From Mesorhizobium loti (GTDB lineage: Bacteria > Pseudomonadota > Alphaproteobacteria > Rhizobiales > Rhizobiaceae): 64,000 nucleotides of DNA. Shown piece after piece: positions 25,915 to 35,692 of this stretch; the first letter of the stretch is position 1; every line of letters begins with the position of its first letter. A model generated the notes under the pieces. The model made no database searches and had not been told where the DNA came from. It was given only the letters and a program-made list of their open reading frames with translations. Made by a program: the position numbers and the translations under genes. Where the stretch lies: positions 2,609,001-2,673,000 of the forward strand of contig CP050293.1 in assembly GCA_014189435.1 (NCBI GenBank). Direction: 5' to 3'.

Positions 25915-26859
25915 CTACCGCCGCAACGGGGTCAAGCGAGCTAGGTCGTTTCGGATTGCAACGGCAGCGACACCTCCTTGTCCCATGGCATAGGACAGCT
26001 GATCGAGCCCGCGCACCACGTCGCCCGCCGCATATAGACCCGCTACCGAGGTTCTCTGGTGGTTATCGACGATAAGACATCCGTCGCGCGATACTTCGGC
26101 GTCCATCCCAGCCGCAAGTTCCGAACAGATATGGGATCCTAACGCTGGATAGACCGTTGCGAACGAGCGGCGGCCAGTCGGTGTCGCTATCGCGATGCCA
26201 TCCTGCATCAGTTCAAAATCGAGACATGGACCGTCAACTGTTTGAATGGCGCCGTTCTTGAGACGCGATCTTTGCGCTGCGTCGAGCTCATGATTGCCCG
26301 TCGGTGCAATCAAAGTCACATCAGCGGTGTAACTGCGCAAGAACTCCGCTTCGTTCGTTCCGTGTTCGCCGGTTCCGATGACCGCGACCGCACTATCGGT
26401 CACCTCATAACCATCGCAAATCGGACAATAACGCAATAATCCACGCGCCAGAGCCTCATCGTGGACATCGGCAGGCATGCTCGGTCTCAGGTTGAAGACG
26501 CCTGTTGCCATCAGCACGGTGCGCGCTTGAAACACCCCTTCCATTGCGTGGGCCGTAAACATGCCGGGCCCTCCCTGCAAGGAGAGCACCTTTCCAGCCC
26601 AATGGCGTGCCCCATAACGTTTTCCTTGTTCCCGCATGCGCGTGAGAAGCTCGGATCCCGCGATCCCATCGGGAAAACCTGCAAGGTTGCGGGTGAGCGG
26701 AATCAGATCAGCCCGGCTCTCACCACTGTCGGCCACCAGGACCGAGAGATGGAAGCGAGCAAGGTATATGGCCGCCGTCAATCCGGCCGGTCCTCCTCCA
26801 ACAATCAGACAATCAAGCAGCTCGGCCGCGTTGGCTGGCACGCCGGGGATTGGGGGCAT
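25915..26859 (-). CDS. TrxB-like NAD(P)/FAD-dependent oxidoreductase
   Basis: The 314-residue flavoprotein has an FAD site ([20 protein letters not shown]), an active-site-like CPICD at about residue 147 in the position of the thioredoxin reductase CxxC, a second nucleotide fold ([16 protein letters not shown]), and [18 protein letters not shown] at the end. It may reduce a thioredoxin or thiol protein, or act as a mercuric-type reductase relative. It lies 22 bases after the end of the copper oxidase fusion, on the same strand, so a linked role in thiol or copper redox is plausible. Confidence 0.88.
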   Translation of the reverse strand: MPPIPGVPANAAELLDCLIVGGGPAGLTAAIYLARFHLSVLVADSGESRADLIPLTRNLAGFPDGIAGSELLTRMREQGKRYGARHWAGKVLSLQGGPGMFTAHAMEGVFQARTVLMATGVFNLRPSMPADVHDEALARGLLRYCPICDGYEVTDSAVAVIGTGEHGTNEAEFLRSYTADVTLIAPTGNHELDAAQRSRLKNGAIQTVDGPCLDFELMQDGIAIATPTGRRSFATVYPALGSHICSELAAGMDAEVSRDGCLIVDNHQRTSVAGLYAAGDVVRGLDQLSYAMGQGGVAAVAIRNDLARLTPLRR

Positions 26860-26881
26860 CTATCAAAAACCTCGGCCGCCG

Positions 26882-29479
26882 CTAATTGACATCGATGACC
26901 ATTGTGAGCCCGCCGCCGCCCTTCTCTTCAACATTGTTGTTCGTCGTGTGATGCGGGATGTGGCAATGCAGCAGCCACTTGCCTGGCCGAAGCGCCCGCC
27001 ACAGGACGTCGAACCTCTGCCCAGGCCCGACATTGACGGTGTCGGCCGTATACCGGGCGTTTTGGGGCAGCGTCGCGCCGTCGATGGCGGCGACCTGGAA
27101 CGGCCCGCCGTGAATATGCATCGGATGGATGGCGGTGGTGTTGGATCCCACGAAACGGATCTTGAGCAACTGACCCACCTTCATGCTGATCGTGTCCGTC
27201 GCGGGGTAAGACTTGCCGTTGATGGTGAAGAAGTTAGGAAAGCCGCCGTCCATCGGCATGGACGGAAAGGTCAGCCCTTCCCGTTTCAGCCATTCCTGGA
27301 GTTGAACGGTGTATTCCAGGTCGGCGGTGATTGCGTCAGCCGGATTCTTCGGGTCGATGATCAGCGCGCCATAGAGGCCGAGCGCCTGCTGACGGTCGAC
27401 ATGATCATGGGTGTGATAGAAATATGTGCCGTACTGCTCGACCGTGTATTCGTAGGAAAAGGTTTCGCCGGGCTCGATCGGCTTTTGTGTGACATAGGCC
27501 GGGCCATCCATCGCATTGGGCACATCGAGGCCATGCCAGTGCACGGTCGTGCTTTCGGGCAGCCGGTTGGTGACGTTGATGCGAACGCGGTCGCCCTGGG
27601 TAACGCGCAGCGTCGGACCGGGAACCTGCTTGTTGTAGGCAAAGGCCTCGACCGTCACTCCGGGCAGAATCGACCATTGGATAACCGAAGCCTCGAGATC
27701 GAATACCTTAACGCCGTTCTCGATTCGCGGTTCGAGGACCACGCCTCCCTGAGCTGCGGGATCAGCCTTGAAACTCACCAGCCGCGGATCGACCGCCGCC
27801 ATATCGCGCATGGCAGCGGCCGGCGTATCGCGATCCATGATCATGCCGGGGGGCATAATGGCTCCGCCGACATCGCGCGCAGACAGGCTCATATTAATCC
27901 AGTTCGCAGGTGCGATCATGCCGATCGCAAGCGCCAGCAGGGACACCACCCCAAGGGCAGTGATCTGTGGCGTCGTGGCGTCCGTCTCCATTTGGTGGCC
28001 GCCGCTCTTTTTGCCCGTGTGGGAGGCCATGTCATGGCCTTGCGGAGCATGATCGCCAGCGTCAGCATGATGCATTTGCATCTGCGCGTGTTGGCCCTTG
28101 GCGGGTTGAGCCTGTGCTGGATGAGAAGCACCATGGTCGTGCTGCCGCATTCCGACACCATGCCCGAAAACCATCTCGCCGCCGTGCCAGCCGGTGTAGC
28201 CAAGCAGCACAACGACGGCTGTCGACATCATCAGCCCCCACGGCAATACGGCATCTGCCGGACCAAGGGAAAGGCGCACGGCCACGCTGATTGCCGCGAT
28301 GGCCAGCAGGATGAGGTTGCCGACGAGATGATAGCGGGCGTGATAGAGCTTGCGAATTGGCGGACTGCCGAGGAAATCCGTCAAGCCGGCGACGGCGGCG
28401 GCGAGGCCGCCCACCAATCCCGCCGCGATGAGCCAAATGGAGGCGGTCGCCCAGAAAGGATTGCCATTGATCCAGAAAACCAGATCGGAGAGAAGTCCTC
28501 CGACGAACAACCCGATCGGCAGGGGAACCAGCATCGGATGAATGGGATGGCGGCCGATCGTAGCCACGACGGGAAATTCAGGGCGGCCCTGCAACTGCTC
28601 TCCAGTGTTGCCGCCGTGATCATGAGAATGATCTTCCGTCACCTCTGCCGGTGCCTTCGCCTGTGCTGATGCCTTCGCCTGTGCAAGTGCCCTTGCTTTC
28701 GCCGGTGCTTTCGCAGGCGCGGTCTTCCCGGTATGTCCGGCATGGCCTTCTTCCGCCATGTCGGATGCCCCGCCGTGCGCGTGCTTTTTCTCCTGACCGG
28801 GTTCGGCGGTTTGCGGGCGCTGCGTCATCAGCCCATGCTTCAGCTTGCGTGCGACCAGCCAGACATTGGCAGGGTAGGCGAGTGCAAAGCCGGCAATGAC
28901 GCCGATCGACATCACGCCCCAGAACAGAAGCTCCGTCGGCTCCATCGCGCGCATGTCGCGACCCATCATCAGGAAGCTCATGACCGGGGCCATGCCGGCC
29001 ATCATGAAATTCATTGAGATGAACTCGGGCAGGAAGCTCTTGCGCACGTTCTCCCAATAGGTGCCGCCCATCATCGATTTCATGAAAAGTGACTGGAAGA
29101 TGAAAAGCCCGAAGGCGAAGCCGGCCAGATATTCGACGATGAGATCAAGCCACATCGGCAGGCCGAGCGACGCGGTGATCACGGCGGCAAGAATGATGCC
29201 GGTCGCATCGCCGGCGACGCAATGAATCGTTGAGCCGACGCCCTGCTTCCAGAGCGACTTGGTGAAGGCCTCATGCCCGCCTGGGCGCGGCTCCTTGTCG
29301 GCAAGCACGTAGAGCAGCAGTCCGATCGGACCCATATAGAGGGTCACCAGGATAAACCCCCATTTCATCACCACTGGTTCGGGGTTGTTACGGTATTGAT
29401 CGAAGCCGACATAGAGCGTCGAGGCGGCGGCAATTGCGAACCAGGCGACGAGAAAATAGTCGATTGGTTGGATAAGCAT
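26882..29479 (-). CDS. DUF4396-DUF2231-multicopper oxidase triple fusion
   Basis: The protein has 865 residues. Residues 1-215 are a DUF4396 membrane domain (QGVGSTIHCVAGDATGIILA). A His/Ala/Lys-rich linker (KAPAKARALAQAKASAQAKA) runs to about 300. A DUF2231 membrane domain follows at 305-445 (HPIHPMLVPLPIGLF, DFLGSPPIRKLYH). A second linker, rich in His and Met, spans 445-500, then a single helix near 507-525. Residues 560-865 form a cupredoxin-type oxidase with HWHG (647-650), HTHDH (689-693), HPMHIH (785-790) and HCHIPHH (838-844). The position five after the last His appears to be Asn rather than Met. It probably tethers a periplasmic oxidase to the membrane. Confidence 0.85.
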   Translation of the reverse strand: MLIQPIDYFLVAWFAIAAASTLYVGFDQYRNNPEPVVMKWGFILVTLYMGPIGLLLYVLADKEPRPGGHEAFTKSLWKQGVGSTIHCVAGDATGIILAAVITASLGLPMWLDLIVEYLAGFAFGLFIFQSLFMKSMMGGTYWENVRKSFLPEFISMNFMMAGMAPVMSFLMMGRDMRAMEPTELLFWGVMSIGVIAGFALAYPANVWLVARKLKHGLMTQRPQTAEPGQEKKHAHGGASDMAEEGHAGHTGKTAPAKAPAKARALAQAKASAQAKAPAEVTEDHSHDHGGNTGEQLQGRPEFPVVATIGRHPIHPMLVPLPIGLFVGGLLSDLVFWINGNPFWATASIWLIAAGLVGGLAAAVAGLTDFLGSPPIRKLYHARYHLVGNLILLAIAAISVAVRLSLGPADAVLPWGLMMSTAVVVLLGYTGWHGGEMVFGHGVGMRQHDHGASHPAQAQPAKGQHAQMQMHHADAGDHAPQGHDMASHTGKKSGGHQMETDATTPQITALGVVSLLALAIGMIAPANWINMSLSARDVGGAIMPPGMIMDRDTPAAAMRDMAAVDPRLVSFKADPAAQGGVVLEPRIENGVKVFDLEASVIQWSILPGVTVEAFAYNKQVPGPTLRVTQGDRVRINVTNRLPESTTVHWHGLDVPNAMDGPAYVTQKPIEPGETFSYEYTVEQYGTYFYHTHDHVDRQQALGLYGALIIDPKNPADAITADLEYTVQLQEWLKREGLTFPSMPMDGGFPNFFTINGKSYPATDTISMKVGQLLKIRFVGSNTTAIHPMHIHGGPFQVAAIDGATLPQNARYTADTVNVGPGQRFDVLWRALRPGKWLLHCHIPHHTTNNNVEEKGGGGLTMVIDVN

Positions 29480-29589
29480 CAGGGTCCGCCCTTGGTTTCT
29501 CGCCGCATTCTATCAGACGGCCCAGCGTACCAAGCCTCAAATGAACGCGGCCGGCGCGTTTATGATCCGCCGGCCGCGCCTGATATCCT

Positions 29590-29793
29590 TCAGGCCGCCA
29601 ATTTCTCGTTGTCGTAGCCGGCAGACTTGATGACGTCGCGGATAGCGGTTTCGTCCGCCTTGGTTTCCACGGCGACCATCGATGATCCGAGGTCGACTAT
29701 GACCTTAGCTGCAGGATCGACACTTTTTACGGCCTTTTCGATCGTGCTGGCACAATGACCGCAGCTCATATCCGGAACTTTCAATTTCAACAT
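29590..29793 (-). CDS. copZ: Copper chaperone CopZ (HMA domain)
   Basis: The 67-residue single heavy-metal-associated domain carries the Cu(I) motif MSCGHC (Cys11 and Cys14). It carries copper in the cytoplasm to the N-terminal domains of CopA. AGGAG precedes the ATG. It is read away from copA, and each has its own MerR/CueR-type promoter in the 190-base gap. Confidence 0.92.
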   Translation of the reverse strand: MLKLKVPDMSCGHCASTIEKAVKSVDPAAKVIVDLGSSMVAVETKADETAIRDVIKSAGYDNEKLAA

Positions 29794-29822
29794 GGCAGCT
29801 CTCCTTTTTTGCTGATAGACAC

Positions 29823-29853
29823 GTTATGGGGCTTCCCATCGTTGGAAGGTCAA
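29823..29853 (-). promoter_or_regulatory. CueR-type promoter for copZ
   Basis: On the minus strand TTGACC and CATAAC are separated by 19 bases. The spacer begins TTCCAACGATGGGAAG, an inverted-repeat centre. A 19-base spacer that is too long for sigma-70 alone is the hallmark of MerR-family activation, here probably by CueR with Cu(I). Confidence 0.8.
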
Positions 29854-29917
29854 GGGCCTATTTTTTCGTCGATGTAATCGTCGCGGTTGCGTTGGAGTGC
29901 TGATCGTATTTTTCCCC

Positions 29918-29948
29918 TTGACCTTCCAATCGTGGGAACCTTTATATG
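29918..29948 (+). promoter_or_regulatory. CueR-type promoter for copA
   Basis: TTGACC (29918-29923) and TATATG (29943-29948) are separated by exactly 19 bases. The spacer TTCCAATCGTGGGAACC is a near-palindrome, almost the same as in the divergent copZ promoter. The cueR gene at 32593 very likely encodes the activator. Confidence 0.85.
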
Positions 29949-29982
29949 GTGTGGCAGCCACCCAAGATGGAGTTGCAAACCC

Positions 29983-32517
29983 ATGAACGCCGTTACCCCG
30001 CACACGCCAGTCGAACCCGTTTCGGTTCCTGGTTCCAAAATTCAGATCGGCATTGATGGCATGACGTGCGCTTCGTGTGTGCGACGCGTCGAAAAGGCCA
30101 TCGCCTCCGCGCCGGGCGTCGTCGGGACATCGGTCAATCTGGCGACCGAACGTGCCGAGGTGACTTTCTCCGGCAAGCCGGACCTTGCTCCCGTTATCGC
30201 TGCAGTGTCGGCCGTTGGCTACGAGACGCGCGCAGATACGATTGAACTCGCCATCGAAGGGATGACCTGCGCCTCCTGCGTGGCGCGCATCGAAAAGGCG
30301 CTGAAGGCTGTGCCGGGCGTAACCGAGGCCAGCGTCAATCTGGCAACGGAGCGTGCCACCGTCCGCATCATCGCGGGCACCATCGAGGCCGCCGCGCTCG
30401 AGGGGGCGGTGGCGGCAGCCGGCTACGAAGCGCGGCAGATCTTGCCGGACGCAGACAAGGACCGTGAGCGCGACGGGCGCGAAGCCGAGATTCGAACGCT
30501 GGGTCGTTTGCTTGCGTTGGCTGCGCTTTTGACGCTGCCGGTGTTCATACTCGAAATGGGCGCCCATCTTATGCCAGCCTTCCATCACTGGGTGATGATG
30601 ACGCTCGGCGACTGGAACTGGCGATTGCAATTCGTCCTGACCACGATTGTTCTGTTTGGCCCCGGCCTGCGTTTCTTTAAGAAGGGAATGCCGGCGCTGC
30701 TCAGGGGCGCGCCAGACATGAACGCGCTGGTGGCGCTTGGGTCGGGTGCTGCCTGGACCTACTCGCTCGTCGCGACTTTCATCCCCAATGTCCTGCCGGC
30801 AGGCACTGCCAACGTCTATTACGAAGCGGCAGCCGTGATCGTGACGTTGATCCTGCTCGGCCGCTATCTCGAAGCGCGGGCCAAAGGCCGGACCAGCGAG
30901 GCGATCAAGAAACTCGTCGGGCTGCAGCCCAAGACTGCGCGCCTCGTCAAGAACGGCGTCACGGTCGAGGTGCCGCTCGCCGAGGTGCGGGTTGGTGACG
31001 TAGTGGTGATCCGCCCGGGCGAAAAGATCGCGGTCGACGGCGAGATCGTCGAGGGATCATCCTTCGTCGACGAGTCCATGATGACCGGCGAACCGCTGCC
31101 TGTCGCCAAGGGTATCGGCTCAGAAGTGGTCGGCGGCACCATTAACAAGACCGGCAGTTTTTCCTTCCGTGCCACAAAGGTCGGCTCGGCAACGCTGCTC
31201 GCCCAGATCATCCGCATGGTCGAAGCTGCGCAAGGCTCGAAGCTGCCGATCCAGGCGCTGGTCGACAAGGTGACCGCCTGGTTCGTGCCGGCCGTCATCG
31301 CGGCCGCCTTGCTCACCTTCGGCGCCTGGCTTGTGCTGGGTCCGCAGCCGGCCCTGTCTTTCGCCCTGGTCAACGCCGTTGCCGTTCTGATCATTGCCTG
31401 CCCTTGCGCCATGGGCCTTGCTACGCCGACCTCGATCATGGTCGGTACGGGCCGCGCGGCCGAACTGGGCGTGCTCTTCCGCAAGGGCGAGGCGCTGCAG
31501 ACTCTGCGTGATGCTACGGTCATTGCCCTCGACAAGACCGGAACGCTCACCGAGGGCCGGCCCGAACTGACCGATTTCGTCGTGACTGACGGTTTTGTCG
31601 AAGCCGACGTTCTCCGGCTCGTAAGCTCCGTAGAGGCCCGGTCCGAGCACCCAGTCGCGGATGCGATCGTGCGGGCGGCCGAACGGCGCGGGCTTGTGCT
31701 TGTCGATGTCGAGAATTTCGAGGCCATTCCTGGCTACGGGGCGAGAGCTGTCGTCGAAAGGTACAAGATCGAGGTCGGTGCTGATCGCTTGATGATCAAT
31801 CTCGGCCTGGACATCTCGACCTTTGCTTCGGCGTCAGCGCGCCTTGCCGACGAGGGTAAGACCCCACTCTATGCTGCCATTGATGGCAGGCTTGCGGCGA
31901 TCGTCGCCGTTGCCGATCCGATCAAGGCATCGACGCCCGCAGCTATAGCGGCGCTGCATGCGCTTGGTCTTCGGGTCGCCATGGTAACCGGTGACAACCG
32001 CCGTACGGCGGAGGCGATCGGGCGGCGTATCGGCATCGACGAAATCGTCGCCGAGGTGCTGCCGGACGGCAAGGTCGAGGCCGTCAAACGGCTTGCCGCC
32101 TACGGCGCTCGCGTTGCCTTCGTCGGCGACGGCATAAACGATGCGCCAGCACTTGCGGCGGCGGATGTCGGCATAGCGATCGGCACTGGCACGGACATCG
32201 CCATCGAGAGCGCCGATGTTGTTCTGATGTCAGGCGATCTCCGCGGTGTCGCGAACGCGATCGCGCTCTCCAAGGCGACGATCCGCAACATTGGCCAGAA
32301 CCTGTTCTGGGCCTTTGCCTACAACATCGCGCTCATCCCGGTCGCCGCTGGCGTGCTCTATCCGCTGAACGGCACGCTCCTGTCGCCGATGTTGGCGGCG
32401 GGCGCCATGGCGCTGTCCAGCGTCTTCGTTCTGACCAATGCCTTGCGTCTCAGGCGCTTCCGAGCGCCGATCGACGACAGGGTACAGGCCAGCCATTTTT
32501 CGGTGCAGGTCGTATGA
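29983..32517 (+). CDS. copA: Cu(I)-exporting P1B-type ATPase CopA
   Basis: This 844-residue inner-membrane pump uses ATP to export Cu(I). Two N-terminal HMA domains each have GMTCASC (the first at 26-32). The transmembrane CPC site is at 473-475. The catalytic DKTGT begins at Asp517, with TGEPLPV (actuator), [10 protein letters not shown] (HP motif) and [16 protein letters not shown]. The last helix has [14 protein letters not shown], as in P1B-1 Cu(I) pumps. The ATG at 29983 is preferred; the frame runs further up through the promoter. It is read away from copZ and followed by cueR at 32593. Confidence 0.97.
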   Translation: MNAVTPHTPVEPVSVPGSKIQIGIDGMTCASCVRRVEKAIASAPGVVGTSVNLATERAEVTFSGKPDLAPVIAAVSAVGYETRADTIELAIEGMTCASCVARIEKALKAVPGVTEASVNLATERATVRIIAGTIEAAALEGAVAAAGYEARQILPDADKDRERDGREAEIRTLGRLLALAALLTLPVFILEMGAHLMPAFHHWVMMTLGDWNWRLQFVLTTIVLFGPGLRFFKKGMPALLRGAPDMNALVALGSGAAWTYSLVATFIPNVLPAGTANVYYEAAAVIVTLILLGRYLEARAKGRTSEAIKKLVGLQPKTARLVKNGVTVEVPLAEVRVGDVVVIRPGEKIAVDGEIVEGSSFVDESMMTGEPLPVAKGIGSEVVGGTINKTGSFSFRATKVGSATLLAQIIRMVEAAQGSKLPIQALVDKVTAWFVPAVIAAALLTFGAWLVLGPQPALSFALVNAVAVLIIACPCAMGLATPTSIMVGTGRAAELGVLFRKGEALQTLRDATVIALDKTGTLTEGRPELTDFVVTDGFVEADVLRLVSSVEARSEHPVADAIVRAAERRGLVLVDVENFEAIPGYGARAVVERYKIEVGADRLMINLGLDISTFASASARLADEGKTPLYAAIDGRLAAIVAVADPIKASTPAAIAALHALGLRVAMVTGDNRRTAEAIGRRIGIDEIVAEVLPDGKVEAVKRLAAYGARVAFVGDGINDAPALAAADVGIAIGTGTDIAIESADVVLMSGDLRGVANAIALSKATIRNIGQNLFWAFAYNIALIPVAAGVLYPLNGTLLSPMLAAGAMALSSVFVLTNALRLRRFRAPIDDRVQASHFSVQVV

Positions 32518-32592
32518 TAGAATTGATGCCGATGCGTTTTGCCCCAAGCTCCGGATCTGATGTCGCCGGGACTGCCAGCCTGGAATGCAATC

Positions 32593-33057
32593 ATGAACAT
32601 AGGTGAAGCTGCCGCGGAATCAGGCGTCTCGGCCAAGATGATCCGCTACTATGAGTCGATCGGACTCATCTCGAACGCTACCCGCACCGACGCTGGCTAC
32701 CGGGTCTATTCCGGCGACGACGTTCATACGCTCGGCTTCATCCGCCGGGCGCGTGATCTTGGCTTTTCGGTCGACCAGATGACCGATCTGCTTGCTCTAT
32801 GGAGCGATCGCTCGCGGGCGAGCGCCGATGTCAAGCGGATTGCGATGGAACATGTCGCCGAACTCGAGCGGAAAATGCGCGAACTCCGCGATATGTCAAA
32901 GACGCTGCGGCATCTGGCGGAGCACTGCCAGGGGGATGGTCGGCCGCACTGCCCGATCATCGAGAACCTTTCCAGCGGTCACGAGGCCGGACCAGCCAGG
33001 TCGTCCAAGCGCCCGAAGCTCGGCGGCGAGATCGCCAGGCAACGGCAGGCTTTCTGA
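32593..33057 (+). CDS. cueR: Copper-responsive MerR-family regulator CueR
   Basis: The 154-residue regulator has a MerR winged HTH (MNIGEAAAESGVSAKMIRYY, ESIGLI), a long dimer helix and the metal loop with Cys112 and Cys120 (EHCQGDGRPHCPII). That spacing and numbering match the Cu(I)/Ag(I)-sensing CueR branch. An extra basic tail of about 30 residues follows. It lies 75 bases after copA and should act on the paired promoters between copZ and copA. Confidence 0.95.
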   Translation: MNIGEAAAESGVSAKMIRYYESIGLISNATRTDAGYRVYSGDDVHTLGFIRRARDLGFSVDQMTDLLALWSDRSRASADVKRIAMEHVAELERKMRELRDMSKTLRHLAEHCQGDGRPHCPIIENLSSGHEAGPARSSKRPKLGGEIARQRQAF

Positions 33058-33106
33058 ATCATACCGCGCGCCGACGCGGGCCAGTCTTTGACCTAGGAGA
33101 CAACAG

Positions 33107-34612
33107 ATGCATCGACGCGCTTTTCTGGCGGCAGGTCTTGTGACGGTTTTTGCGAGCCCGCGCGCCATCGCTCAAATGAAGATGGATGACATGCCCGGCA
33201 TGGATATGGGCGGTCACGCAGGTCACGATATGGCCGCAGCGCCGCAAGGCGCGGCCGTGCTGCGTGAAGGAGAAACACTTCGCGACTTGCCTCGCCTCGC
33301 CAACGATGCCCGCACCCCCGGCCTGTTCAGGGGGAAGCTGACGGCAGAGTCCGCCACGGTGCGTTTTGCGGAAGGGCTGGATACGCCCATCCTTGGCTAC
33401 AACGGCCTGAGTCCAGGGCCATTGATCGAAGCGACCGAGGGCGACCGCGTCGAGATCACATTCGCGAACCGAATTCCTGAAGAGACGAGCACCATCCATT
33501 GGCATGGCATGCCCGTTCCGTCTGACCAGGACGGCAATCCGATGGACCCCGTCGCAACCGGCGCCGACCGCACCTACAGCTTCGAACTGCCCGAAGGAAG
33601 CGCGGGTTCATACTGGTACCATCCGCATCCGCACGGCAAGACGGCCGAGCAAGTCTATCGTGGTCTTGCCGGCGCATTCGTGGTCAAGCCGAAGGTCGAT
33701 CCGATCCCGGCCGCCTATGGCGATACCGTGCTGGTGTTTACCGACCTTCGCCTCGCCGCCGATGGCACCATGCCGGACAACACGATGGTCGACCTGATGA
33801 ACGGACGCGTCGGCGATCATGTACTTGTCAACGGACAGAAGAATCCTCAGGTAACGGTGCCCTTTGGCACGAAGCGGCGCTTCCGGCTCTACAACGCGAC
33901 AAACGCACGTTTCCTTCGACTGTCGTTTGAAGCGTCAATGACAGTTATCGGAACGGACGGTGGTCTGCTGGAGACCCCGATCACAGTCGACGAGATCCTT
34001 CTCAGTCCCGCGGAACGCCTTGAACTGATCGTATCATTCGACAAGCCCGGCCCCGCCACGCTGTACACGCTCGACTACGATCGCGGCTGGATGGGCGCAG
34101 GCCGGCCTGCCGATGCAGGCCTGACACTGCTGACGGTCAATGTTTCGGAGACGCCGGCCGAGCCGGTTCCGCCGCTGCCGGACCGGCTGCGGCCGATCTC
34201 GCGGATCGGTGCCCCCGCCGTCAACCGTCGCTTCGTGTTCACCGAAACCATGGCCATGAACGCCAGCGGCATGGAGATGGGGTTCCTGATCAACGGCGCC
34301 GCCTTTGACATGGGCCGCATCGATGTCGTCTCGAAAACAGGACAAGTCGAGCTCTGGGAAATTGTCAACAAGGCTGACATGGACCATCCGTTCCACGTCC
34401 ACGGGACGCAGTTTCAGGTGGTCGACCATGAGCGCGACGGCCAGGTTTCGAAACCGGCCTACCTGGCCTGGAAAGACACCGTCAACGTCGCGCGCGGCGA
34501 GACGGTGCGGCTCTTGCTGCGCCAGGACCGGCCGGGGCCACGCATGTATCACTGCCACATCCTGGAGCATGAGCAGCTCGGCATGATGGGCATTGTCGAC
34601 GTGCAGGCATAG
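33107..34612 (+). CDS. CueO-like periplasmic multicopper oxidase
   Basis: The 501-residue protein has a signal peptide (MHRRAFLAAGLVTVFASPRA) and a Met/His-rich start of the mature protein (MKMDDMPGMDMGGHAGHDMA), likely for weak copper binding. All four copper motifs are present: HWHG, WYHPHPHGK, HPFHVHG and the terminal HCHILEHEQLGMM (first His at 482). It is probably a cuprous oxidase that detoxifies Cu(I). A ribosome site TAGGAGA lies six bases before the ATG. It follows cueR by 49 bases and probably belongs to the same transcript. Confidence 0.93.
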   Translation: MHRRAFLAAGLVTVFASPRAIAQMKMDDMPGMDMGGHAGHDMAAAPQGAAVLREGETLRDLPRLANDARTPGLFRGKLTAESATVRFAEGLDTPILGYNGLSPGPLIEATEGDRVEITFANRIPEETSTIHWHGMPVPSDQDGNPMDPVATGADRTYSFELPEGSAGSYWYHPHPHGKTAEQVYRGLAGAFVVKPKVDPIPAAYGDTVLVFTDLRLAADGTMPDNTMVDLMNGRVGDHVLVNGQKNPQVTVPFGTKRRFRLYNATNARFLRLSFEASMTVIGTDGGLLETPITVDEILLSPAERLELIVSFDKPGPATLYTLDYDRGWMGAGRPADAGLTLLTVNVSETPAEPVPPLPDRLRPISRIGAPAVNRRFVFTETMAMNASGMEMGFLINGAAFDMGRIDVVSKTGQVELWEIVNKADMDHPFHVHGTQFQVVDHERDGQVSKPAYLAWKDTVNVARGETVRLLLRQDRPGPRMYHCHILEHEQLGMMGIVDVQA

Positions 34613-34618
34613 GCCGAG

Positions 34619-35053
34619 GTGGCGGCGCTCTATAGCGCGCTGTTCGTCAGCGCGTTCCTCGCCGCAACCATCCTGCCGGTCTCATCGGAAGTGGTGCTCG
34701 CCGGCCTGATCGTCTCGGGTCGCGGCGATCCGGCGCTGCTCCTTGCGGTCGCCACGCTCGGTAACACGCTCGGCTCCGTGGTGAACTGGATTCTGGGGCG
34801 TGGCATCGACTCGCTCCAGACCAGGCGCTGGTTTCCTGTAACTCCCGAGCGCTATGAGCAGGCCAGCCGGACGTTCCGACGCTTTGGCGAATGGACTCTG
34901 CTGTTTGCCTGGCTGCCGGTTTTCGGAGATGCTTTCACCATTGCGGCAGGCGCGGCACGCGTGAATCTCGGCGTGTTCGTTGCTCTCGTCGCATTGGGCA
35001 AGGCGGCGCGGTACGCGGTTGTCATTGCCGGAGGATTATGGGCGATCGGGTGA
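34619..35053 (+). CDS. YqaA-like small membrane protein (VTT/DedA-related)
   Basis: The 144-residue protein, probably started by GTG, has about four hydrophobic segments (ALFVSAFLAATILPVSSEVV, LAVATLGNTLGSVVNWILGR, LLFAWLPVFGDAFTIAAGAA). This layout and the E-V-V-L-AG and P-x-x-G-D motifs fit the YqaA branch of VTT-domain proteins. It starts six bases after the CueO-like gene, so it is co-transcribed. Role is unknown; transport or lipid scrambling is possible. Its end overlaps the convergent cytochrome gene by 18 bases. Confidence 0.78.
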   Translation: MAALYSALFVSAFLAATILPVSSEVVLAGLIVSGRGDPALLLAVATLGNTLGSVVNWILGRGIDSLQTRRWFPVTPERYEQASRTFRRFGEWTLLFAWLPVFGDAFTIAAGAARVNLGVFVALVALGKAARYAVVIAGGLWAIG

Positions 35054-35632
35054 GCAGCCGGCTTCATCGCCGACCGCAAGCTGCGCGTCCTCTTCCCGCG
35101 AAGCGATGTCCAGCCGCCCAAAGAACATGGTGCGCATGACACCATCGCGAAGCACCAGGAAATGCACAAGCGCAGCCAGGATGTGAACGCCGATAAATCC
35201 AAGCATGATCCAGACCAGTTTTGCATGGATGAACGCGAAAGCTCTTGCCGACAGTCCGCCGACGGATGGCGCCAACGGCACATGCAGGTTTCCGAAAAGC
35301 CGTGCGGGAGGCATGAAAGGCATTGGCCGGTAGCCGAGCCATCCCGTTATCAGGACGGCAAGGATCATGACGTAGAGAAACACGTGAAAGAAAGCGGTCG
35401 CAAACCGCACGGAGCGTGTGGTGTGCTTGACAGGGGGCTGGGTGAAGATGCGCCAGCAAAGCCTGAGGACAATGATGGCAAGGATCGTCACGCCGATCGA
35501 CATGTGGAGCGGAAGCCAGTTCATCGTCGCCATCCCCGGCCCGTTCATCGGTCCGAAGGCAATGGCGATTTGCGCCGCGAGCGCGATCACGGTCAGCCAA
35601 TGCAGCAGACGAATGCCGAAATGCCATCGCAT
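35036..35632 (-). CDS. Cytochrome b561-family membrane protein
   Basis: The 198-residue protein has four transmembrane helices with His residues that can hold two b-type hemes (RWHFGIRLLHWLTVIALAAQ, LPLHMSIGVTILAI, RFATAFFHVFLYVMILAVLI, IMLGFIGVHILAALVHFL). It is an inner-membrane electron carrier, probably from quinol to a periplasmic acceptor. The ATG at 35632 is chosen since the longer frame upstream is the antisense of the YdcF-like gene. Its closeness to the copper oxidases suggests an electron-transfer link, which is inference. Confidence 0.88.
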   Translation of the reverse strand: MRWHFGIRLLHWLTVIALAAQIAIAFGPMNGPGMATMNWLPLHMSIGVTILAIIVLRLCWRIFTQPPVKHTTRSVRFATAFFHVFLYVMILAVLITGWLGYRPMPFMPPARLFGNLHVPLAPSVGGLSARAFAFIHAKLVWIMLGFIGVHILAALVHFLVLRDGVMRTMFFGRLDIASREEDAQLAVGDEAGCSPDRP

Positions 35633-35692
35633 GCGAGGACTCTCTCTCACCTCTGAGGCCCGCGGGTTATCAAATTCGCGCGTGAGGGCGTG

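Noticed and set aside
26636-28669. Plus-strand frame of 677 codons opposite the oxidase fusion
   Set aside because: It is a GC-rich antisense frame over a gene with clear copper motifs, with no start signal or family resemblance.
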